Origin: Uranotaenia lowii
Lineage: Eukaryota; Arthropoda; Insecta; Diptera; Culicidae
DNA: 64,000 nucleotides
Assembly (NCBI RefSeq): GCF_029784155.1
Contig: NC_073692.1
Span: forward strand, 371,818,813 to 371,882,812
Reading direction: 5' to 3'
The translations under genes were made by a program, and so were the position numbers. The notes beneath the pieces were generated by a model, which worked only from the letters and a program-made list of their open reading frames with translations, ran no database searches and was not told where the DNA came from. Shown piece by piece: positions 51,901-63,254 of this stretch. The first letter of the stretch is position 1, and each line of letters opens with the position of its first letter.

Positions 51901-54900
51901 GCATCACAGCAATACACATCGTAACAACAAACCTCAGCCCACAGTGGCTATTATTTGTCTGTTACATTACGCATCACAGCAATACACATCGTAACAACAA
52001 ACCTCAGCCCACAGTGGCTATTATTTGTCTGTTACATTACACATCACAGCAATACACATCGTAACAACAAACCTCAGCCCACAGCGGCTATTATTTGTCT
52101 GTTACATCACGCATCACAGCAATACACATCGTAACAACAAACCTCAGCCCACAGTGGCTATTATTTGTCTGTTACATTACACAACACAGCATTACACATC
52201 GTAACAACAAAACTCAGCCCACAGTGGCTATTATTTGTCTGTTACATCCCACAACACAGCAATACACATCGTAACAACAAACCTCAGCCCACAGTGGCTG
52301 TTATTTGTCTGTTACATTACACATCACAGCAATACACATCGTAACAACAAACCTCAGCCCACAGTGGCTATTATTTGTCTGTTACATTACACAACACAGC
52401 ATTAGACATCGTAACAACAAACCTCAGCCCACAGTGGCTATTATTTGTCTGTTACATTCAGTGATTGAATTTTGCTGAGCATGAATTGATCAACCATCTC
52501 TCGCTCAACGCTTTACTCGGAAGCAAAGGTTGCTTTGAGGCAGCGAAAACGACAAAACCGATGATGCATACGCTCTCACATGGCCCACCTTCAAGAAGCA
52601 ATATACATTCGAGGCAGCGAATCCAAAAAACCAAACGAATGGCTCTCACTCATCTCCTGTTACATTCTTGAGGGAGCCGAATTCAAAAGGCAGAGCAAAC
52701 CCGAGTCTCCTCGTTTGTGCCTGGATCGAATACCCGAAGTTTTTCTGCTATTGCTATTATTGCACAGCAACCGCACGCAGGCAGCTAGTTTTTTCGTTTC
52801 TTTTCCTCCCCTCTCCTTGCTCCATACGTTGCGGGCCTATGCTATGCAATAAGTTCGGTTCTCCTCAACTACAGCTATCGGCTTGAGTCCATCAAATTCA
52901 ATAACGTAAATGAGTATGTGTGCCTCGTTTACTTCATGCATCATGTAGCGACCGAACGTTGAGAGAGTTCGTTCTGAGCAGCGAACGGATAGTGTCTCTC
53001 GGAGCAGATCCTCCTCATGGGGGGAGGTTTGAATGAATGTATATGTATCGTCTCCTGTATTACTATACGAGGCCTCAAAGTGTGTATTTTGAATGCCTCT
53101 GATGAGAAAATGGTTGAGGATTTCAATCACTGGTTACATTACACATCACAGCATTACACATCGTTACAACAAACCTCAGCCCACAGCGGCTATTATATGT
53201 CTGTTACATTACACAACAAAGCATTACACATCGTAACAACAAACCTCAGCCCACAGTGGCTATTATTGTTTGTTACATTACACATCACAGCATTACACAT
53301 CGTTACAACAAACCTCAGCCCACAGTGACTATTATTTGTCTGTTACATTACACAACACAGCATTACACATCGTAACAACAAACCTCAGCCCACAGTGGCT
53401 ATTATTGTTTGTTACATCACACATCACAGCAATACACATCGTAACAACAAACCTCAGCCCACAGTGGCTATTATTTGTCTGTTACATTACGCATCACAGC
53501 AGTACACATCGTAACAACAAACCTCAGCCCACAGTGGCTATTATTTGTCTGTTACATTACACATCACAGCATTACACATCGTAACAACAAACCTCAGCCC
53601 ACAGCGGCTATTATATGTCTGTTACATTACACAACAAAGCATTACACATCGTAACAACAAACCTCAGCCCACAGTGGCTATTATTGTTTGTTACATTACA
53701 CATCACAGCATTACACATCGTAACAACAAACCTCAGCCCACAGTGACTATTATTTGTCTGTTACATTACACAACACAGCATTAGACATCGTAACAACAAA
53801 CCTCAGCCCACAGTGGCTATTATTTGTCTGTTACATTACACATCACAGCAATACACATCGTAACAACAAACCTCAGCCCACAGTGGCTACTATTTGTCTG
53901 TTACATTACACAACACAGCATTACACATCGTAACAACAAACCTCAGCCCACAGTGGCTATTATTGTTTGTTACATCACAGCAATACACATCGTAACAACA
54001 AACCTCAGCCCACAGTGACTATTATTTGTCTGTTACATCACACAACACAGCGTTACATATCGTAGCATCTAAACTGCAACACATTTACACATTTACATAA
54101 TGAATAGTAAAACCCTAACTTTGCTCGTAATACAGCTCCCTGACCTTCTAATTTATCAGGGAGCAACCAGTGTTCAATTGAGTGCCAGTGCTTAGTCCCT
54201 CTGGTGTATTACGGTCTCGTCCAACTCCTTCCCAATTCATGTACCTAGCTTTCCCCCGCGGTGAGAAGTTTTAGCCTCAAAAGGGCTCTGTGATTTCTCA
54301 CAAGCTGCCGCATAAAAAAAAAAAAAAAAAAAAAAACTATAGCTATTTGAGTAATAAAAAATCATAGGCATTTGTAGAAAACAATTTTCTTCAACGATTG
54401 CACCCATTTTTAACACAATTTGTACGTGGAATACATAGAAAATCAGCGATTCGCTTAGGTGGCGCATAATAGGGCATGTTCCCCTACCTAAGCTGCCGCT
54501 CATAGCAAGTCCGTCCCATTTGCGTTTTTGTTGAAATGAGAAAAACGGCATTGAAAAATCGTAAAAAGTCCAAAGTAATCAACAGAATATGTCACTGCAA
54601 CGACTAATGAAAGATTTTCGCTTTATAAGAATTATAATTTTGTTTTGATTCGTTGGAAAATCTTTTGCTGGGCTCTTATGGCAATTCCCTTGAAACTACA
54701 GATAAATTTGAAGTGATTCCAGCAATAAACTGAAAAATGATGAAAATGCAAATGGGACGGACTTGCTATGAGCGGCAGTAAAAATTCAGTAGAGCAGCAA
54801 TCTCGAGCAAAACCAAGGGCGCGGAATCTTTACGAACGGATTCTGGACATCATCAAAAGGTGCATCTTAATGGATGACGAAACCTACGTCAAACAGGATT

Positions 54901-57900
54901 CAGGAACACTTCTCGGGCCACGATTCTACACGAAATCGACGGACGAGGAGGTGGATGATGCCGACTGTACGATTGCGATGGAAAAATTTGGATAGAAGGT
55001 TCTAGTATGGCAAACTATTTATACCTGTGGTCTGCGGTCAAATATTTTCTTCGTCAAAGGTACAATAAATGCTCAAGTTTACGAAGATGAATGCTTGGAA
55101 AAGAGATTGCTGCCCTCTAGAAAAAGCATCAGTATCCCCCTTTCTTCTGGCCGGATTTTGCATCTGCTCATTACGCCAAGACTGTACTGCCGGACAAGGA
55201 TCTATTCCTGATTTCAAATTTTGTATCAGACGACGGAAAAAAGGGTTCGTGCATATAAACTTATAAATGTTTCAGAAATAATTTCGTTATTATGCATACG
55301 AACAAGACGAATATTCTTCGGAATCAACAGTGGAAGTTCAACCAGCCAGCCAGGAGTCAATGCAATGGAAGGATATTACACTTCATAATGACAGTGAATA
55401 CATTTTTTTCTTTCGTCATTCACTACACAGTCATTCAATCCACAAAGTCGTGACGTTAACAAACATTCTATCAAGTCAATAGGATTTTTCATGATTGGAT
55501 GTACTTTCTATACTACCAGACAATTAAAAAATTTTTCTTCCGAACTTTTAGCAATGCCGTCTGGACGTTTGCGAAATCAACTCAATATGACTACCCTGCC
55601 CCTGCACGGTTAGGCGTGTCCGAATGATAAAACGCCTCTAAAAGCGACGATTTTAATTGGTCGGCTTAATACTTTCTTTATAGACTACGACCTGGAAGAA
55701 AAATAATGGAGATCCCCGGCATGCAATGTTTGTAGGGGATAAAAACGCCCAGGCGTTAAAATCCCAAAAAATCATGCGTTGTGTGCAATTTCAACTCTAT
55801 CATGATCTCCGAAATTAGATGAGTGAGTTTTTCAAAAGTTCACAGTCACTAGTAAGAAAATCGAGTGATATTTTTTCGACACTCAGTCACAGATTACTAT
55901 TTTGACTGATTGGGCGCAATGATGGAAACGTCAAACGTAGAAATTGAAAGGAAAATTATTTCACTTTCATCCAAGCATGTCAACAGTCTTGAGCACTGGC
56001 CGCGAATCCTCGTGAAGATCCTGAAGAAAGACGATCTGCCTGTGATAGCGTTGATCTGTACGGCCCTCAACAAAGTAGTCTGCAAAGTGATCCTGAACAG
56101 GATCCAGGAGAAAATCGACGCTACACTCCGACGGCAACAAGCTGCACTCAGCCGAAATAAAAACGTTAAATTCACCTAGATTTTCACGTAGGCGCTCTCT
56201 ACGTGAATTTTTGCTCGACTTACTTGAATCACTTAAAAGCTAATACAAATTCACTTGATCCGTACGTGAAATTCATATGGCTGATCGCTGTCAAAACGAA
56301 GACACATTCGATTTACGTGAAAATCGAGTGATCCGCCAAGTACAAAGGGATTTGGTGCATTCTATGTGACGTTCACGTAGCTCTGGATAACTTATTCACA
56401 TAAAATCTATGTGACAGAATACACTACTCAAGATGGCGCGGATCCAACAGTTGGTGCTATCAGAAAGACAAATTCTAGATGATGGAGAAGCCGATTTTTC
56501 TTAAGTAGTTGAAGATAAGTTGTGAATTCGTTATTTATATTTTTTGTTATTTTTCAGAATTCGGAATTGGGGCAGCTAGGACGACCAGGCAATTATTATG
56601 GAGGAAACCCAAATGCCGTCTTCGATGCGATATTATATGTTAGGTATGTGAAAAAAAGTGTACAAAGTTTCAATTGAAAATAAAAAGTGCATCATGTATT
56701 AGAAAAATTAAATGTCCTGCAAAATCAACACATTTTTTTATTTATAAGATCCGAAAAAACCAACTACGTTTATATTTCAATAAAAGCTACGTGAATCGCA
56801 TGTAGCAGAACGCATCCCTTTTCACATTCGACCTACGTTATTTTCACATACAACTCATATGAAAATTACGTGAATTCCGCTTGCTGCGCCAGCTCCGTTT
56901 GCTACCTGAAATTCACGTAGGTTTCATTTCACGTGATTTTCATGGTGGCAAAAATCCATGTACATTTTCACGTAGCGTTCATGTGAAGAATTTTTTCGGT
57001 GTGGATTCCGATCCGGACGATCATGTCTGAACCTACGAATCACACTGGAACAAATCAACTAATTCCAGCACTCTCTTCTGCTGGTGTTCGTTGATTTCGA
57101 AAAAGCATTCGACCGACTTAACCATGAAAACATCTGGGCGGCTTTAAGGCGACGAGGAGTCCCAGAGGAACTAATCCATCTCATCGAAGCACAATACGAG
57201 GCATTTTCGTGCAAGGTCTTGCACGATGGTGTCTTGTCCGAACCAATACCGGTAACTGTTGGAGTGAGACAGGGATGTATCTTATCACCGCTACTCTTTC
57301 TAATCGTAATGGAGATTCTGACTGGATCGATCGACTGTGCAACGAACCGAGGACTGCCGTGGAATCCTTCAACAGCGGAGCAACTGAACGACCTTGACCT
57401 GGCTGACGATATTGTTTTGCTCGCCTAAACACAACCGGATAAGCAGAGCAAACTCGACGACCTCACCGAAAGTTCCAAGGCAGCAGGTCTCAAAGTCAAT
57501 ATCGGAAAGACCAAGTCGATGGAGATCAACACAGGAAATCCTTCCAATTTCATGGTAGCTGGGCAACAGGTCGAGAAAGTGGAGTGCTTCCAGTATTTTG
57601 ATAGCCGGATAACGCTTGATGGTGGTACTAAGAAAGACATCGAAACCCGGATCAGAAAGGCCCGATTTCCATTTGCGAGTCTCTGGAACATCTGACGCTC
57701 ACGTCAGATATCTCTACGAACGAAAATTTGAATCTTTAACACGTCAAATCCGTATTGTTGTACGGATGCGAAACGTGGTACATATATGTGGTAACGATGC
57801 GAAAACTGCAAGTATTTGTAAACCGCTGCCTGCGGAATATCATCCGCGCTTGGTGGCCTGGCAACTGGATCTCAAATGAAGAACTACACCGCCGGTGTCA

Positions 57901-59709
57901 TCAAAAAGCGCTAGAAATAGTGATTCGGGGACGTAAGTGGAGATGGATTGGGCACACGTTGCGAAGAGATGAGAACGAGATTTGCAGAGAGGCGCAAGAT
58001 TGGAATCCAGGAGGACATCGAAGAACAGGCAGACCCAGAAACTCGTGGCGGCGAAGCCTAACCGCCGAAACCCGAACTGTCGATGAGAATCTTGACTGGG
58101 ACCAAGTAAAGACGCTGGCTCCGGATCGTCAACAGTGGAGGTCTTTTACCATGGCCCTATGTACCGGAGGATCGGCGCGGGAACATTAGGTAAGTAAGTT
58201 TGAGGCCTAGCAGTACAATCTCGAACGTAGAGCTATATCGCCGGTACTATAAAAGGACTAGAACTCGAGATTCGGGAATTGGAGATGGATTGAGTACACG
58301 CTGCATTTGTTCATGCGTTTAAGGTAACGTGATCCGCACCATTTGACGATGTATTTTGACATGGGATTTGAAGAACTATTACTTTTATTGCCAGTTAGCT
58401 ACTCTGGCTGGATGTCCACAATATTCCATTTAATACGACGAATTAGAGGCTAAAATTTTCAAAGCATAATCTCAGCATGAGTAAAATTTTGCTCACGTTT
58501 TTAGTTTAATATTTCTTTGTTCAATTGCTCAATTGCTGCCAGACGTGCTGAGAACAGTAGCGTCCATTGCCAGGGGGCTCAATCGAGCCTTTTGGTGTGG
58601 GGGAGTGTCGTGGGTCGCTACAATAAAAAAAATGAACTTACATCCTTTTTTGAGCTCCAGTTCGTCCGGCTTCTGCGGTTTGTAGGGATACAGGGCGATG
58701 TAGGTGGCAGGCAGGTGAGGATGCTGATGGTACAGCTGACTAGCTGATTTTCCGGATTTACCATGGAAGTTTCCGGCTGCAGAAGGAGGTGGTGGTTGGG
58801 ATTCGTTAGCTGCAGCAGGTGAAGCTGCAGCTGCACTTGAGTTACTACTGCTAGCATTGACTGCTGGTTGGGACTGTGATGGCAACTCGGAATCGGGCGT
58901 GCTGAGTATCTCATGGCTGTGTCTAAGAGAAAGATGATTTACGATTTAATTTGAGAAATCTTTAAAATAAAGAATTTTATTTCTTATACCTGTTGGGTTG
59001 AAGAAGCGAACCGCCTACGGCAGCACTCGGACCGCTAGAGCTCGCTAGAAAACTGGTCAATGAATGTCGTTTCTCTTTTGGATCCTTGCTTCCAGGCCCG
59101 GAAGCTGGAGTGGCTGTTGTAGCTGCCGCTGCAGCGGTAAGAAACTGGGACGTTGGACTACTGGGAGCCGTACTAGATGTCGAACTGGTTGTACTGTTAG
59201 ACGTATTGGGACTAGTCGTTACACTAGAGCTTGTCGTCGTATCGCTGCCGTTCAAATCGAAGGGCGTCGGCGGAACAGTTCGGTTGTTCGAATTGTTAGC
59301 TAGCAATCTATAAGAGAAATACTTTAGAATATTTTCCGAAAAACTATCAAAATAAACCTACTGTTTCAAAGCAGAATCCATCAACTGCTTTCCGAGGAAG
59401 TTCATCTCAACGAAGGAAATCGGAAAGATTCCGATTTTATCCCCGATACGACCCTCGGCCCAGTTCTGATCGACCCGTCGCAGCACATGGATCAGGGCGC
59501 CCTTCTTGAACGTCAGACAACCTTCCTCGTCGTTCGGGCCCATGCTGAAATCGAACAGAGCTTTGCACTGGGGGTATGGCAGCGGAATTACAACCTGCAG
59601 GTGGTTCAGCGGGACGGCACCTTCCTTGCCGTTCACCTCACCGATGCACCAGTTGTGGTCGATCTTTTTCTTGAGGATCACGATGTCACCCTTCTTAAAG
59701 CTGATGTCA
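45993..59709 (-). CDS. POSH: POSH (Plenty of SH3s; SH3RF-type E3 ligase scaffold), N-terminus outside window
   Basis: Minus-strand exons 59709-59362, 59307-58990, 58922-58642, 47914-47248, 47182-47048, 46978-46685 and 46164-45993 join in one frame (about 737 residues). They encode the second half of SH3-1 ([20 protein letters not shown]), a full SH3-2 ([20 protein letters not shown] to FPISFVEMN), a Ser/Thr/Ala-rich linker, SH3-3 ([18 protein letters not shown] joined across the big intron to [14 protein letters not shown]), a long Ser/Gly/Gln-rich linker, and a C-terminal SH3-4 ([20 protein letters not shown] to [10 protein letters not shown], stop). POSH is a cytoplasmic scaffold and RING ubiquitin ligase in JNK signalling and trafficking. 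The RING exon and start of SH3-1 are not between 59710 and 64000, so they lie upstream of the window. The 10,727-bp intron (47915-58641) splits SH3-3 and is filled with transposons. All seen splice sites are GT-AG. Confidence 0.93.
48060..48150 (+). repeat. Diverged relative of the 22729-23308 retroposon
   Basis: GCTAGGACGTAGCCGGCATC and GAAAGAGCATCTGTTTGGTA correspond to CTAGGACGTGGCCGGTGCCG and GGAGAGCATCAGTTTTGTAC in the earlier element. Confidence 0.5.
48205..49560 (-). pseudogene. Possible degraded retroelement coding remnant
   Basis: A 181-residue minus-strand frame (48750-48205) and frameshifted pieces up to about 49560 are GC-richer than the surroundings. The order [17 protein letters not shown] then [16 protein letters not shown] recalls the spacing downstream of Copia-type proteases, but the catalytic D-S/T-G is not seen. 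The family is not established. Confidence 0.3.
49765..50212. mobile_element. Non-autonomous hAT-like element with CTTCCAGA repeats
   Basis: Ends CAGCGTTGCCAACC and GTTGGCATCCCTGCT are hAT-type inverted ends. AGTCAGTAT occurs on both sides (49756-49764 and 50213-50221). TCCAGATTT/TCCAGACTTTT units repeat at both ends. No transposase. Confidence 0.75.
51492..54066 (+). repeat. 70-bp tandem repeat array, about 27 units, split by a hAT MITE
   Basis: Each unit contains ACACATCGTAACAACAAACC, CTCAGCCCACAGTGGCTATT and ATTTGTCTGTTACATTACAC in order. Units differ at a few sites (GTGG/GCGG/GTGA; TTATTTGTC/TTATTGTTT; CACATCACAG/CACAACACAG). Those variants recur every 210 bp in part of the first half and every 420 bp in the second. 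Because 70 is not a multiple of three, the long reading frames here are an effect of periodicity, not genes. Confidence 0.95.
52459..53132. mobile_element. hAT MITE inside the 70-bp array
   Basis: Inverted ends CAGTGATTGAA and TTTCAATCACTG with an exact 8-bp duplication GTTACATT (52451-52458 and 53133-53140). The interior is unique and non-repetitive, without transposase. It inserted after the array had formed. Confidence 0.88.
54493..54778. mobile_element. 286-bp MITE with perfect 31-bp inverted ends
   Basis: The ends begin CTGCCGCTCATAGCAAGTCC and match over all 31 bp. It starts three bases after the outer element at 50260-54489 and abuts a DD37E-like transposase remnant. Confidence 0.85.
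54779..55263 (+). pseudogene. DD37E-type mariner (ITmD37E-like) transposase remnant
   Basis: Catalytic-core pieces are visible: LMDDETYVK with the first Asp, [26 protein letters not shown], and after a frameshift near 55115 [13 protein letters not shown] with the second Asp. This order matches the IS630-Tc1-mariner superfamily and especially the mosquito DD37E elements. There is a stop at about 54993, and the Glu-bearing third part is not recognisable. No mobility is expected. Confidence 0.7.
55264..55990. other. Intronic stretch, nothing recognised
   Basis: Mixed composition with no conserved frame or terminal repeats that I can support. Confidence 0.45.
55990..58190 (+). pseudogene. LINE reverse transcriptase (RTE-like), interrupted by a MITE
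   Basis: The left part (to 56144) reads [10 protein letters not shown]...[16 protein letters not shown]...LRRQQA. After the MITE the frame resumes as GFRSGRSC, then [47 protein letters not shown], and a C-terminal tail [19 protein letters not shown] with [12 protein letters not shown]. The catalytic DD pair is kept. Lesions include TAA near 57061, TAA at 57426, a stop near 57695 and frameshifts. The 5' endonuclease part is missing. The tail style fits the RTE group; the clade assignment is tentative. Confidence 0.82.
56145..57001. mobile_element. MITE with dense TTCACGTA motifs, copy 2
   Basis: Reverse-complement relative of 13176-13969. It starts CACTCAGCCGAAATAAAAAC and ends GAATTTTTTCGGTG, with TG on both sides (56143-56144 and 57002-57003). 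Excision of the element plus one TG restores the LINE reading [11 protein letters not shown], so the boundaries are exact. Confidence 0.85.
58225..58315 (+). repeat. Second fragment of the RTE-like tail
   Basis: TAGAGCTATATCGCCGGTAC through GGAGATGGATTGAGTACACG matches the segment at about 57882-57962 (encoding ELHRRC to WRWIGHTL), as a separate diverged piece just after the LINE end. Confidence 0.6.
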
Positions 59710-62700
59710 CTAAGTAAACAAAATTAAAAATATGAATCAGTATAAATTGATTCGATTAGCAGCAGCAGGAGAAAAGGTTTTGATTTCGTTTTTTTATGAA
59801 AGTATTACCCTTCACCGAATTATTTAATTCAGACTTAAAGGGACCTAAACGGCTAGAGCATGGGTGGCCAAAATATTTTTTTTTAATTTCATTTTTTAAA
59901 TATGTTTTAAATATATTTATTGAATCGAAATTATAATAACACATTTAAAAGTTGTAAGAAACATCCTAGATTTTTAAAGAAATTGTCTAATAATGAATGA
60001 AATATTAAAGAAGACATGCAGAAAAATTAATAAAAAAACAAAACGAATCTGGCATTTTTTTTGGAAAATTTCTAATTCCTACAGATTTGTAATTCTAACA
60101 ATTTTTATTTACCCTTAAGCAATCACAAACATTTTCCGGTGCTCAATGAACAATATTTGGTTAAATCGTATTGAAAAAAATTAGCAATTTCAAAAATTAT
60201 TTTTCGAATTTGATAAGCCATAACTTTCATAAGACTCAGAATTACAACTTGTTCAGTTGTGTTATTCAAATTAAATTAATGGTATTTCACTGAATTAGTA
60301 ATTGCTATAATCATTCAAAAAAATGTATTTAAAAATTGATATCTCGATTAATGTTGTTTCATTGCTACCTAATAGTTTTCCAAGTGTTCATCAGTTATTC
60401 GTGCTCTTGTTGAATTGGTATATAGTTTGGAACATTCGATTAAAAAGCTCTTCACATTGATATTTCTCACAGTGATATGTTTATCATTATTATTTTAAAT
60501 TTAACTTCGAGCTGAAACTGAATCTGATTTTTTTATTCGAATTCCGGATTTGAATCCTGCCGTTTGAACCTGAGTTCAAAATCTAAATTCCGAATCTGAG
60601 TTTCAGATAATAATTTCTTTTAGTTATGAATTAAAAAGCGAAATTTGTATCAAAACCTTTAACAAGAAATCACTTATAAAGATTGTGAAATTCCGCCTGA
60701 GTTTTTTCTTCAGTTGTTTATTTGAAATTGAATTTGTAAATCTAAATAAAAATTGCGAACGATTAAACTATTCCGGATTTTTTAATTCTAGATCACCATT
60801 ATAAAACTTTTTTTAATAACAATTTTGCAAAAAAATAAAATTTGAAATGTTGTAATAGTTGCAATTTTTTTTGTTTCACATTCCGAAATGATGAGTTTTG
60901 AATTTGGAAAATGCATATAGTCGAAGTTTAAAATGCAAAACCAAGGTTTTTTTTCCCAATGATGATCCAAACTGGATTTCAACAACAACAAAAAAAACTG
61001 GATAAAGAATCCGGAATCTGATCAGAAACATCGGATTTTTCATGTGCATAAGCAAATTTGGAACTACAAAATCCGGATCTATTCTAACCTAAGCATACCA
61101 GTTTTTTTTCTAGCAATATATGGACCGAATGGGTTATTTTCTCCAACATCCGCCATTATGGAAATAATTTAATAAAAATAATGAAGAAAAGCACTTGGAA
61201 ATCTGTACTTTATACCAAAACACATCAGTCAATTTTAAACCATATTTTAAGTTTTCAAAAATTCGTTCATGTTAATTTTGATAAAATTTGCTCAAAAATT
61301 TGGAAGCAAAATACTTATGAATCAATTCAAATTTTCGTTTCATTTTGCAAATAAATTGAACAAAATAGGGCAAAATCTGGGAAATCTGATTCCGGCTTCA
61401 GTTCTAAGTTTTTGACTTTAGTTCTAAGCTGAGATTATTATCTATACTTTTGAATCATTTTAGTAGTTCATCAAAATTTTATTAGGAATTTGAAATTTTG
61501 AGTTTAGAGAAGAACATTTCGCTTGGCATTTTTGGAACCTTATGGGGGGGGGGGGGGGGGGGGGGATTAATCCCCAAACCCCCTCCGCCCCTTTCCTTCG
61601 GCCATGCTATAAACCCCCCTTTGTTTAAACAAAAAACAGGCTTTTTTTGAATACGTTTTATGTTTACTGAAGCTTGACCTTCAAAAAATCTCAAAATTTT
61701 TAATTTGGTCGAAGTTAGGACAAATTAAGCTGATTGTCCTTCTTTGATTTTTTTCACTTTACCACAGTTTTAGCGTAATGGCACTAGTACCTACTAGACA
61801 TCGGGTTAAGATTTAAGGAATTCCTTTTGCTGTTCATCGCGAAATTTAAAAAAAAAATCTCCCTGCTAGTGGTCCTAATATTTTGCGCACGTTTCTACCA
61901 CCGTATTTTGTTTATTTCACCGTTAGGCAGCTTTTTTTACCTTGTAGAAATGAAGTCAGGCCTGTTTATTAGTCAGCTATGACTGACCAGTTTGAAAAAT
62001 TTATCTTTTTTATCACAAACCCTATTGAAATTATTTGATAGCGCTTGATAAAACCACTCACAAGTCCTGACCATAAGAGTTTTAGTCAAAAACTTGATTT
62101 CCAGCAGTTTTAAGGTCTTCCACTGGGACTTACCTGAATTTTCGACGATCATGTTCAAAATTTTGGTCATTTCGGCCAACGAGCTTGTTCATTTTAAGCT
62201 ATCTCAGAAACCACTTAACAGATCGTCACAAAAATTTCCACATGTTAACATTAGGTACATAATAAGGTAGATTCGCTGAAAATTCTATCATTTTCCATCC
62301 ATGCATTCAGAAGCTATCACAAAACAAAGTGTTGAATTTTTTCGAATACACTCCTTATCATCAATTTTGACTAAGAGATTTCGTTACATAAACAAAAAAT
62401 AAGATACAGGTTAAATGGAAGTCGACATCCCAAGTAACACAGATTAAGTCAACTGACTTTCTTGAGTTTTAATATTGTTTTATGAAGACTTTTCCATGGC
62501 ATCCAATTTTTAAAACGGTTCTATTGGAACATGTGAAATGCTTCATTTATCGTGTGTTTTAAATGAGCCCTGAAAGTTTTGCTAAAACTTGAATAAAACA
62601 CTATCTTAAGAGTGTTGTAAAAAAGTTGCAAAAGTATTGCTTAAACTTCAATAAAACACATACTTTCCTGTTTTCATTAGAGCTTTAGTACCAGTTTTAA

Positions 62701-63254
62701 TAATGAGCTGAATGCGCTTTTTAAACTAGCGTTCAAGCCATGTTGAAAAACTGTTTTATTGGACCAATGCACTGACCACACTGACATGGCACTTAGAACA
62801 AACATTCAACCATTTTCTGTCTAATTTGTTGTTGTTGTTGTTGTTGTTTGTTGATTTTGCAGATTCGCAATACCGACGGTAGGTGGCGAACATGAAAAAT
62901 TTGACAAAAAATGCCCTGTAGGAAAAATGGTTCTGTTTAGCCCGATTTTATCGTAGAAATTGCGTGTTTTATTTTTAAAGTTGGGTGGCATTTCCTAACT
63001 GGGATAGCATTTCTTCAAATCGATCGATGCGCACTCTGGAATCGACATTGCGTACTGTTGGAAAAATTATCCAGAAAACGAAATCGAGTGTCCAGTCAGT
63101 ATGGTCAGTGGTGAATGTAGGCATGATCAAGGTGAGTATATATTCAGGAGGTGTTACCGAATATCGAATTCCCGATTCAGCCATTTTGGCTATGTAGGCT
63201 ACGCAACTATGTGGAACTCATGAAGTTTGTTTACCGACAAACCACCGAAAAAAG
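59710..63254. other. Upstream POSH intron, no exon recognised
   Basis: AT-rich sequence with no RING-type Cys/His exon on the minus strand. Noted within: a 22-G run (61544-61565), a GTT microsatellite (about 62827-62852), degenerate ATTC/GAATCTGA words near 60490-60620, and a GC-richer patch at 62975-63190 ending in a plus-strand GTGAGT but without a recognisable protein. Confidence 0.5.

Larger units (their letters stand above)
50989..54334 (+). mobile_element. Composite retroposon with 70-bp tandem array (SVA-like layout)
   Basis: A 22-bp perfect direct repeat (50967-50988 and 54335-54356, core ACTATAGCTATTTGAGTAAT) flanks the segment, which ends in about 21 A residues. This is the signature of LINE-driven retroposition. 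Order: 5' unique region of about 500 bp, 70-bp tandem array (51492-54066), 3' unique region of about 245 bp, poly(A). The 3' region contains hairpin-forming GCTCCCTGA/TCAGGGAGC and GTGAGAA/TTCTCAC pairs. No reverse transcriptase is encoded, so it must have been mobilised in trans. I know of no described mosquito family with this layout, but could not search. Confidence 0.85.
50260..54489. mobile_element. DNA-transposon-like element with AGGTAGGGGAA ends, host of the nested retroposon
   Basis: The left end AGGTAGGGGAAAAGTTCATA is mirrored at the right by GGGCATGTTCCCCTACCT; both continue into a GCGCCA[CT]-rich zone. Removing the retroposon leaves about 0.86 kb. No target duplication is clear and no transposase is visible. 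Confidence 0.65.

Noticed and set aside
51604..54018. Several overlapping reading frames of 60-106 codons with repeated [14 protein letters not shown] peptides
   Set aside because: They are a by-product of the 70-bp array, which has few stops in some frames. The frame rotates each unit and no start or splice context supports translation.
51492..54066. Regular 70-bp spacing reminiscent of a CRISPR array
   Set aside because: The whole unit is repeated, with no unique spacers, and the genome is eukaryotic.
62975..63197. 70-codon plus frame ending near a GTGAGT donor, considered as an exon
   Set aside because: No recognisable protein on either strand, no acceptor partner, and it lies in a POSH intron next to a SINE.
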